Assembly (NCBI GenBank): GCA_002455255.1
Contig: DKKL01000035.1
Coordinates: forward strand, 1 to 64,000
DNA from: Candidatus Tepidiaquacellales bacterium UBA6667
GTDB lineage: Bacteria; Bacteroidota; Ignavibacteria; Tepidaquicellales; Tepidaquicellaceae
Length of the DNA: 64,000 nt
Reading direction: 5' to 3'
Both the position numbers and the translations under genes were made by a program. This document shows, in pieces, positions 34,593 through 42,425 of the stretch; position 1 is the stretch's first letter; each line of letters begins with the position of its first letter. The notes under the pieces were generated by a model. The model worked only from the letters and a program-made list of their open reading frames with translations. It searched no databases and had not been told where the DNA came from.

Positions 34593-36635
34593 ATGAAATA
34601 TTTATATTCGATTTTAATTTTGATTTTACTTACTCCCGTTCTGTCTTCACAAACAGCAGAAATCTATAAAGTAAAAGGTGTATCAATTGAAAATATGGAT
34701 TTAAGTGTGAATCCATCTGAAGATTTTTATAGATTTGCAAACGGTAACTGGATTAAAAATAATCCTGTTCCACCTGAATACAGCAGATGGGGTGCTTTCA
34801 GTGAAATTACGAAAAGCAATGAATCATTGTTAATATCTATTCTTGAGGATGCTATGAATTCAAATTCACCGGTCGGTACAAATAAACAAAAAATTGGTGA
34901 TTTGTATTTTACTGCAATGGATACAGAGAATATTGAAAACCAAAAACATTCACCATTAATCCCGATATTAGATAAAATCAGTTCAATTCAGAATAAAGAT
35001 GACCTTATCCGAACTATAGGATTTCTTCATCAAACCGGAATAAGTAATTCATTCGGATTTTTTGTTTCGCAAGATGCAAAAAACAGTTCTGATGTAATCC
35101 CAATGTTCTATCAGGGAGGTTTAACATTGCCTGACAGGGAATATTATATTTTAAAAGATGCTCGTTCTGAAGATATCAGGAATAAATACGTAGAACATAT
35201 AAAGAATATGCTTGTTTTAACGGGAACAGATGAGTCTAAAGCATTGTCAGATGCAAAATCTATCTTAGCATTTGAAACAATTCTTGCTGAAAATTTTATG
35301 GCAAGAGTAATTCAAAGAAATCCGGATTCTACTTATCATAAAATGTCATTATTGGAATTTAAAAGTTTAAGTCCTTCGATTGACTGGGATTTATATTTTA
35401 ACGAAATCGGTATTAATGAAAATTCATTTTCAAAGGGAACAAATATAGGTCAACCAAAATATTATGCATTTCTTAATGACTTAGTTAATGGTAATAATTT
35501 AGAATTATGGAAAACTTATTTAAATTGGAAAGTATTGAACAACTATGCAGAATATTTAAGTTCAGATTTTGTTAATGAAAATTTTAATTTCTTTTCCGGT
35601 TATCTCTCAGGAATAAAAGAGCAGGAACCACGTTGGAAAAAATCACTCGGAATTGTGAATAGGTCACTCGGAGAAGCTCTTGGTGAGTTATACGTTGCTA
35701 AAGCATTCTCCCCCGATTCGAAAATAAAAATTCTATCTATGATTGATAACATTAAAAATGCTTTAAAAGAAAGCATAACTAATCTTGATTGGATGGAAGA
35801 TAAAACTAAAGAACAGGCACTGAGAAAATTATCTACTTTCAAAGTAAAAATCGGTTATCCGGATGTTTGGAGAGATTATTCTTCGCTTCAAATTTCAAGA
35901 AATTCTATTATTGAAAATATTATTGCTGCAAGAAAGTATAATTTTAAAAGAATGATAAATAAGATTGGTAAGCCGGTTGATCTGAACGAATGGGGTATGA
36001 ATCCGCAAACTGTAAATGCTTATTACAGTGCTACGAAAAATGAAATCGTTTTTCCGGCAGGAATTTTACAACCGCCATTCTTTGATGCTAATGCTGACGA
36101 TGCTGTAAACTATGGAGGTATCGGTGGAGTTATTGGTCACGAGATAGGTCATGGCTTTGATGATGCGGGAAGAAAATTTGATGCTGATGGAAACCTGAAT
36201 GATTGGTGGACACCTGAAGATAATAAAAGATATAATAAACTCGCTGATATGGTAGTAGAACACTACAATAGTATAATTGTAATAGACTCATCAACCGTTA
36301 ATGGTGAACTGACTTTAGGTGAAAACCTTGCTGATATTGGAGGTATGTCACTTGCTTTCTATGCACTTGAAAATTCTTTAAAAGACAACAACAATATTGA
36401 ATTAATTGACGGCTTCACTCCTCAACAACGATTTTTTATTTCATGGGCAACTATATGGAGGAATACAATTACAGATGATGGTTTAAGATTGCAATTAAAA
36501 ACGGATTCTCACTCACCCGGTGTTGTGAGAGGGGTTGCACCGTTGCTACATTTTAAACCTTTTTATGAAGCATTTAATATTTCTGATGACGCTCCGATTG
36601 CTTTACCTTTGGAAAAGAGAGTGAAAATTTGGTGA
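34593..36635 (+). CDS. M13-family (neprilysin-like) metallopeptidase
   Basis: A 680-residue secreted zinc endopeptidase acting on small peptides. The start is ATG 34593 (MKYLYSILILILLTPVLSSQ, a signal peptide); a TTG at 34563 would add ten odd residues. Visible are the N-terminal NPSEDFYRFANGNWIKNN, the zinc site HEIGH (H516, E517, H520), third ligand E577 in GENLADIGG, NAYYSATKNEIVFPAGILQPPFF (substrate-binding) and the terminal Trp typical of the family. Length is normal. Confidence 0.95.
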   Translation: MKYLYSILILILLTPVLSSQTAEIYKVKGVSIENMDLSVNPSEDFYRFANGNWIKNNPVPPEYSRWGAFSEITKSNESLLISILEDAMNSNSPVGTNKQKIGDLYFTAMDTENIENQKHSPLIPILDKISSIQNKDDLIRTIGFLHQTGISNSFGFFVSQDAKNSSDVIPMFYQGGLTLPDREYYILKDARSEDIRNKYVEHIKNMLVLTGTDESKALSDAKSILAFETILAENFMARVIQRNPDSTYHKMSLLEFKSLSPSIDWDLYFNEIGINENSFSKGTNIGQPKYYAFLNDLVNGNNLELWKTYLNWKVLNNYAEYLSSDFVNENFNFFSGYLSGIKEQEPRWKKSLGIVNRSLGEALGELYVAKAFSPDSKIKILSMIDNIKNALKESITNLDWMEDKTKEQALRKLSTFKVKIGYPDVWRDYSSLQISRNSIIENIIAARKYNFKRMINKIGKPVDLNEWGMNPQTVNAYYSATKNEIVFPAGILQPPFFDANADDAVNYGGIGGVIGHEIGHGFDDAGRKFDADGNLNDWWTPEDNKRYNKLADMVVEHYNSIIVIDSSTVNGELTLGENLADIGGMSLAFYALENSLKDNNNIELIDGFTPQQRFFISWATIWRNTITDDGLRLQLKTDSHSPGVVRGVAPLLHFKPFYEAFNISDDAPIALPLEKRVKIW

Positions 36636-36643
36636 GATTTATT

Positions 36644-37552
36644 TTAAAGGAAGAATAAATATCTGAGACTGAACTGCCAGGCACCCGGTCTTTTTTCTAT
36701 CTGTGTTTCTGCATATTCATTTGAATGAACCGCAATTTTATATCCGATTTCTGCTATAAAAGTTGAATAAAATATTGACTGAAGACCAAGATATGTATCC
36801 ATTCGGAATCCTCCAGAATTTATAATGGTCTGGTTTAAAAATTTATTTTTCTCAAAATACCATGCCTTGTTTTCTAAATATACATTCAGATTAACCTGGT
36901 CATAACTTTCATATTCAGTTGGTAAAATTAAATATCCAAACGATAATCCAAAATCATAATAATTCCCAAATTTGAAATTATCCTTTGCAAAATTTATATT
37001 ATATCCCGCATGACCGGAAATCGCAAGTTTATGAAATAAACCTGTTGCGATAATGTCAGAGCGAAGCGTATAATTATCTGTGGTGTGAAAATCTATTATT
37101 GGGACTGTTAGGTCGTTTATAAAATTGAAAACTTTTATTCTGTGACCGGGATGAAGTTCATATTCCACTTCATCAGCAACTATTGATCTGGAATCTACCG
37201 GAATTCGAAATCCCATTTGACCTGCAAATCTCAAATGGGAATTCTTTCCGTCAATATCTTTAAACCTATATCTGAACATCGGTTCATAATCACCTATAAA
37301 TTTATATCCATCACTTAATGTATAATAAAAATGATTATAAATTGTCAGTCTTCCTGTTAATCCGTAATTCACTTCTACTGCATTATGATAATATCTGAAA
37401 TCATCATATGCCATCACATTATTCCTTATCTCCAGTCTGCCTTTGGAAATATTTGCAGCCGCAGGTGAATTCATAAACAATTCTTGCGAAAGAACTTTCT
37501 GTGAAAATAAAAAGGAAATTAAAAATACAAATAACAGTTTACTTCTGTTCAT
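36644..37552 (-). CDS. Outer-membrane beta-barrel-like hypothetical protein
   Basis: A 302-residue protein with a signal peptide (ends KVLSQ). The rest alternates polar and aromatic residues in short strands separated by turns (for example LTIYNHFYYTLSDGYKF, LHKLAISGHAGYNINFA), and it ends in an aromatic-rich LRYLFFL, all usual for outer-membrane barrels. No named family. It lies ten bases downstream of a small secreted protein with which it may act. Confidence 0.65.
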   Translation of the reverse strand: MNRSKLLFVFLISFLFSQKVLSQELFMNSPAAANISKGRLEIRNNVMAYDDFRYYHNAVEVNYGLTGRLTIYNHFYYTLSDGYKFIGDYEPMFRYRFKDIDGKNSHLRFAGQMGFRIPVDSRSIVADEVEYELHPGHRIKVFNFINDLTVPIIDFHTTDNYTLRSDIIATGLFHKLAISGHAGYNINFAKDNFKFGNYYDFGLSFGYLILPTEYESYDQVNLNVYLENKAWYFEKNKFLNQTIINSGGFRMDTYLGLQSIFYSTFIAEIGYKIAVHSNEYAETQIEKRPGAWQFSLRYLFFL

Positions 37553-37562
37553 TAAATTTTAA

Positions 37563-38045
37563 TTACATTGGTTTTATACTCAACAAAATTTGTTCAGCTA
37601 TATCAATGTCATTTTTATTGTAATTAATCCAGACATAATAATACTGACTTGGAAAATCAGGATGGACAAACATAGCACAGTAAACAGGTAAATCATTACT
37701 GGCAAGTTTTCCGTCAAGATATACACCCCAGAAACCGTTAAAGTTAATTTCAGTTTTTACTGTTCCATACGCATATACATCATTTTCTTTTGCCCATGTT
37801 GTAAGCATATCAATCATTTCGCTGTATTTAAGATTGCTTCCTGTTTTTGGATAAATTGTTAACCAAACAGCATCATTTCCCGCTGAAAATTTTTCACTGT
37901 TGTTATCAACAACTTCAAATGTTTTCGGAATCTTAAATTTTAAATCATAAGTATCCCATGTGTAATCAACATATGATTGTGCTGATACTTGTGATGCTGA
38001 AATCCCGATAAATACAAATAAAAAAAGTGTAAAAAGTTTTTTCAT
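37563..38045 (-). CDS. Small secreted hypothetical protein, 160 aa
   Basis: Signal peptide MKKLFTLFLFVFIGISASQVSAQ, then about 137 residues with mixed strand/helix character (YTWDTYDLKFKIPKTFEV, AVWLTIYPKTG, QYYYVWINYNKND). I do not recognise it; it is probably periplasmic. It is the first gene of a minus-strand pair with the barrel-like protein. Confidence 0.65.
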   Translation of the reverse strand: MKKLFTLFLFVFIGISASQVSAQSYVDYTWDTYDLKFKIPKTFEVVDNNSEKFSAGNDAVWLTIYPKTGSNLKYSEMIDMLTTWAKENDVYAYGTVKTEINFNGFWGVYLDGKLASNDLPVYCAMFVHPDFPSQYYYVWINYNKNDIDIAEQILLSIKPM

Positions 38046-38324
38046 AATATTATGATTTTTTTTTAAGTTTCACGGATAAGAATAACAAAATCTTTATGCA
38101 AAATAACTTCAAAAATACCTTCCTGAATGCGTTTTTGACCGCAGTTGTCCGTCCCAATTTTTATAATAAAATTGAAATCCGCTGACAAATGGTCTGTCTA
38201 ATCAATAAGTTTTTCGGATGAGAAATTAATTGATTTGTAATTAAGTTATTTGCTTATTTATTTTTTTATTGTCCGTTTTGTATTAAATACATATTTTGTT
38301 TAAAATGTTTCAATAATTTATTAA

Positions 38325-38954
38325 ATGAAAAGAATTTTATGTTATGGTGATTCTCTCACGTGGGGTTTCAATCCTAATGATTGGTCAAGATATGAACCTG
38401 ATCAGATTTGGACAGGTGTATTGCAAAACAGTCTCGGAAATGAATTTCAGGTTATAACTGAAGCACTTCCCGGCAGAACCACTAGTTTTAATTCACCTTT
38501 TCTACCATACCGAAATGGAGTTGAGTCTTTGCCTTTAATATTGGAATCTCATTCTCCGTTGAATTTAGTAGTTTTTTTTCTTGGTATAAATGACCTGATA
38601 AAATCACTCAATGCTGATGCTGAAAAATCGGCTTGGGGTATCTTTACCCTTATCAGAACTGTCCTTTTTAATAACTGTGGTTATAATTTTCTTCCTCCAA
38701 AAATTCTTGTAATTGCTCCCCCTCCAATTGGAAAACTGAATGGTTTTATGTCTATGTCTTATGCAGGAAATGAAGAAGAATCAAAAAAATTACCCGAAAC
38801 TTATAAAAAAGTTTGTGATATCTTTGGTTTTGAAATGATTAATGCAGCTGAATTTGTTACCGTTTCAGATATTGATGGTCTTCATCTGGAACCTAATGAA
38901 CAAATAAAACTTGGAAAAGAAGTTTATAAAAAGGTATTATCAATGAACATCTGA
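38325..38954 (+). CDS. SGNH/GDSL-family hydrolase
   Basis: A 209-residue cytoplasmic esterase/lipase-type hydrolase. The blocks are present: CYGDSLTWG (nucleophile S10), ALPGRTT (Gly), FFLGINDL (Asn) and DIDGLHLEP (Asp-x-x-His near the C-terminus). It matches arylesterase and isoamyl-acetate-hydrolase-like members. The natural substrate is not known. It is divergent from the minus-strand pair over 279 bp that contain a short CAATTTT/AAAATTG hairpin and nothing else I can name. Confidence 0.88.
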   Translation: MKRILCYGDSLTWGFNPNDWSRYEPDQIWTGVLQNSLGNEFQVITEALPGRTTSFNSPFLPYRNGVESLPLILESHSPLNLVVFFLGINDLIKSLNADAEKSAWGIFTLIRTVLFNNCGYNFLPPKILVIAPPPIGKLNGFMSMSYAGNEEESKKLPETYKKVCDIFGFEMINAAEFVTVSDIDGLHLEPNEQIKLGKEVYKKVLSMNI

Positions 38955-39124
38955 TAATTAATTTACTTAAATTTTTTTTTAAAATTATAGTCCCGCCGGT
39001 CAAAATCAACAAGTTATTTATTGTTATTCAAAATTCCTGCACGGTGACGTTTTATTCAACTTCTTATCATCTTTATTTTAGGTATTTTTAAGGTTTGATT
39101 AAAATTTCTCAGTTTTTTTATTAG

Positions 39125-42007
39125 ATGCCCAAAAAGAAAAGTAACGTAAAACCTGATTCATTATATAACCATTCTGACCCTAAAAACTTTATTGTCATCC
39201 GTGGTGCAAGGCAACATAACCTAAAAGGAATTGATATTGATATTCCTAAAAATAAACTAATAATTGTAACAGGTGTCAGCGGATCAGGGAAATCTTCCCT
39301 CGTATTTGATACCATTTATGCTGAAGGTCAGAGAAGATATGTTGAATCTCTCTCTTCCTATGCCAGACAATTTTTAGAAAGGATGAATAAGCCGCGTATA
39401 GATTTTATATCAGGACTCGCCCCATCAATGGCAATTGAACAAAAAACTAAAACACGAAACCCACGCTCAACCGTCGGTACTTCAACGGAAATTTATGATT
39501 ATCTCAGACTTTTGTTTGCACGAATTGGAAACACATATTCGCCAATCAGTAATAAACTCGTTACTAAGGATTCGCCTGAATCAATCATTGAGGATATTTC
39601 ACACATAATAGAATCTGAAAAAACAAAAATTTATGTTTATTATAATTATTCATTCGAAGATGAAAAAAAATTAAATCTTAAATTTAATGATTTAAGATCT
39701 TCCGGATATTATAAAATTTTAATTGACAACGAACTGTTTGATATAAATGATTATACCAATGAGGATATAATAAAAATTGTTAAAAAATCTGATACGGATA
39801 AAATTGGAATATTAACTGACCGGTTAAATTTTAATCCAACGGATAGGGAATCAGTTTCCAGATTAAATGATGCGATTGAATTTGCTTATAAAGAATCTAA
39901 TGGATATGTAATAATCAGGATTTATAAGGGTTCTTCTGAATCATTCGAAGATTTTAATTATAATTATTTTCTTGAACGTGATGGAATAAAATTTGAAGAT
40001 CCGGAACCAAGACTATTCTCATTTAATAATCCATTTGGTGCGTGTGAAAGTTGCCAGGGTTTTGGCAGAACTATGGATATTGATTTAGACTTAGTTATAC
40101 CGGATAAAAAGAAATCAATCTTTAAAGGAGCAATAGTTCCTTTTACCACTCCTAAACATACTAAAAACCTTACAGATTTAATCAACGAAGCTGATGAGTA
40201 TAATGTGGATATACACTTGCCATTTTCAAAACTCAATAAATCTCAGTTAGATTTTGTTTTTAACGGAGGTAAAAAGTATGGTGGCATTTATAAGTTTTTT
40301 AATCAAATAGAAAAAGAAGCCGCATATAAATTACATTACAGAGTTTTGTTAAATAAATACAGAGCGTTCACTGTTTGCCGTTCATGTAATGGAGCCAGAC
40401 TAAGAAAAGAAGCCCTTTATATAAAAATAAACAATAAAAATATTTTTGATATAGTGAAAATGAAAATCAGTGAAGCATATGAATACTTTACTGAATTAAA
40501 ACTTTCAGATTCGGAAAATAAAATTGCAGGAAGAATTATTGAAGAAATCACTTCAAGATTGAAATACCTTATCGAAGTTGGTTTGACATATCTTTCTCTT
40601 GATAGATTGAGTAATTCGCTTTCAGGTGGAGAATCCCAAAGAATTAATTTGTCAACTTCTCTTGGTTCTTCTCTCGTTGGTTCTGTTTATGTCCTTGACG
40701 AACCTTCAATAGGGCTACATCCGAGAGATAATGAAAAACTTATCAATATTATGAAATCACTTCGTGATATTGGTAATACTGTGCTTGTTGTTGAGCATGA
40801 TTCTGATATGATGAAATCTTCAGATGAAATTATTGATATTGGACCTTTAGCAGGAGAACTGGGAGGAGAAAAAATATTTCAAGGTTCATACAAGGAAATT
40901 TTAAAGGATAAAAATTCGTTAACCGGAAAATATTTAAGCGGAAAACTCTCGATTAATATTCCAAAATTAAGAAGAAAAATTACCGGAAATACTAAATTTA
41001 TTTCAATAAAAGGTGCGAGAGAAAATAATCTAAAAGATATTGATGTTAATATTCCGTTGAATATGTTTGTCTGTGTAACAGGAGTAAGCGGTTCCGGAAA
41101 ATCCACATTAATAAATAATATTCTGTATGGAGGATTAAAGAAAAAAATGGAAGGTGTCTATAATGAAAGAATTGGTGAATATGACACTATTGAAGGAATT
41201 AACTATATTGACTCTGTTGAAATTGTTGATCAGTCTCCTATTGGCAAAAGTCCTCGTTCAAATCCGGTTACATACATTAAAGCATTTGACGTAATTAGAG
41301 AACTTTTTTCATCTCTTCCACTTTCAAAAAAATATGGGATGACACCGGGTTACTTTTCCTTTAATGTCCCAGGCGGAAGATGTGAAACATGCGAAGGAAC
41401 CGGAATTATTAAAATTGAAATGCAGTTTATGGCTGATATTATTCTTGAGTGTGAGGTTTGTAAAGGTAAAAGATTTAAAACTGATGTGCTTGATGTAAAA
41501 TTTAAAGGTGCTGATGGCATACAGAAAAATATTGCAGATGTGCTTGAAATGACCGTTGATGAAGCACTTGATTTTTTTAAACTTAACCAAAAAATTTATA
41601 ATAAGTTAAGAGTTCTTTCAGAAGTTGGTCTTGGATATATTAGACTTGGTCAGTCAGGAGCTACTCTCTCAGGCGGGGAATCTCAACGAGTAAAACTTGC
41701 ATACCACCTGACTTTCCAGGAAAGAGGTATAAATACTTTATTTATCTTTGATGAACCGACTACAGGACTTCATTTTAATGATATTGCTAAGTTGTTAAAA
41801 TGTTTTGACAAATTAATTGTGAACGGAAATTCACTTGTGGTAATTGAACACAATCTTGATGTTATTAAATGTGCCGATTATATTTTTGATTTAGGACCTG
41901 AAAGCGGAGATGAGGGAGGATATGTTATTGCATCAGGTCCACCTGAAGAAATTGCAAAATACAAGCATTCATATACAGGACAGTTTTTAAAAAATATATT
42001 AAATTAA
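39125..42007 (+). CDS. uvrA: UvrA-family excinuclease ATPase, second paralogue
   Basis: A 960-residue twin-ABC DNA-damage-recognition ATPase. Both Walker A motifs (GVSGSGKSS and GVSGSGKST), both signatures (LSGGESQR) and the second zinc finger (CETC...CEVC) are present. Sequence details (DQSPIGKSPRSNPVTYIKAFDVIR, QFMADIILECE) place it in the UvrA2-like branch of Bacteroidota, not the classical UvrA. The first zinc finger keeps CESC but lacks the CxxC normally about 25 residues before. It is convergent with the classical uvrA, with a small gene between. Its precise role in repair or resistance is unknown. Confidence 0.9.
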   Translation: MPKKKSNVKPDSLYNHSDPKNFIVIRGARQHNLKGIDIDIPKNKLIIVTGVSGSGKSSLVFDTIYAEGQRRYVESLSSYARQFLERMNKPRIDFISGLAPSMAIEQKTKTRNPRSTVGTSTEIYDYLRLLFARIGNTYSPISNKLVTKDSPESIIEDISHIIESEKTKIYVYYNYSFEDEKKLNLKFNDLRSSGYYKILIDNELFDINDYTNEDIIKIVKKSDTDKIGILTDRLNFNPTDRESVSRLNDAIEFAYKESNGYVIIRIYKGSSESFEDFNYNYFLERDGIKFEDPEPRLFSFNNPFGACESCQGFGRTMDIDLDLVIPDKKKSIFKGAIVPFTTPKHTKNLTDLINEADEYNVDIHLPFSKLNKSQLDFVFNGGKKYGGIYKFFNQIEKEAAYKLHYRVLLNKYRAFTVCRSCNGARLRKEALYIKINNKNIFDIVKMKISEAYEYFTELKLSDSENKIAGRIIEEITSRLKYLIEVGLTYLSLDRLSNSLSGGESQRINLSTSLGSSLVGSVYVLDEPSIGLHPRDNEKLINIMKSLRDIGNTVLVVEHDSDMMKSSDEIIDIGPLAGELGGEKIFQGSYKEILKDKNSLTGKYLSGKLSINIPKLRRKITGNTKFISIKGARENNLKDIDVNIPLNMFVCVTGVSGSGKSTLINNILYGGLKKKMEGVYNERIGEYDTIEGINYIDSVEIVDQSPIGKSPRSNPVTYIKAFDVIRELFSSLPLSKKYGMTPGYFSFNVPGGRCETCEGTGIIKIEMQFMADIILECEVCKGKRFKTDVLDVKFKGADGIQKNIADVLEMTVDEALDFFKLNQKIYNKLRVLSEVGLGYIRLGQSGATLSGGESQRVKLAYHLTFQERGINTLFIFDEPTTGLHFNDIAKLLKCFDKLIVNGNSLVVIEHNLDVIKCADYIFDLGPESGDEGGYVIASGPPEEIAKYKHSYTGQFLKNILN

Positions 42008-42012
42008 AACAT

Positions 42013-42417
42013 ATGAAAAAATTAATATTAGTTATTTTTATTTTATTAATTAGCATAACTTCTTATTCGCAAACAACAATAACATTTGATACACCTCAAT
42101 GGGAGTTGAAAATAATAGGTACAGAACCATTTTGGGATATGGAATTAGATAATAACGACGCTGAATTTAAATTGTTTGATAACGAAACTATAAAATTCAA
42201 TAAAGTAAAGCAAATATTCGTTGTCGGTATGCAAACAGAATTCATTACAACTTTTTCACTCTCATCTAAAAAGAATTTCGGATATTTAACTGTAAAAAGA
42301 TGTGATACACCTTGTAATGACGGAATGTCTGAAAATAATTATGCTTATGAAATAATATTTATTTTAAACGGAAAAGAAGCTTACTATGGAGTTGGAAATA
42401 TGATTATAGATAATTAA
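42013..42417 (+). CDS. Small secreted protein, COG3650-like
   Basis: A 134-residue protein with a signal peptide (ends TSYSQ). The core IIGTEPFWDMELDN and the end CDTPCNDGMSENNYAYEIIFILNG match small lipoprotein-like COG3650 domains of unknown function, whose marks are GTEPFW and C..DGMS. It follows the uvrA paralogue by five bases, so it is probably co-transcribed. The two cysteines may form a disulfide. Confidence 0.75.
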   Translation: MKKLILVIFILLISITSYSQTTITFDTPQWELKIIGTEPFWDMELDNNDAEFKLFDNETIKFNKVKQIFVVGMQTEFITTFSLSSKKNFGYLTVKRCDTPCNDGMSENNYAYEIIFILNGKEAYYGVGNMIIDN

Positions 42418-42425
42418 CTAAATTT

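Noticed and set aside
38046..38324. A regulatory RNA or terminator in the divergent gap
   Set aside because: The only structure is a 7-bp A+T hairpin (38154-38174); a terminator is not expected between two divergent starts.
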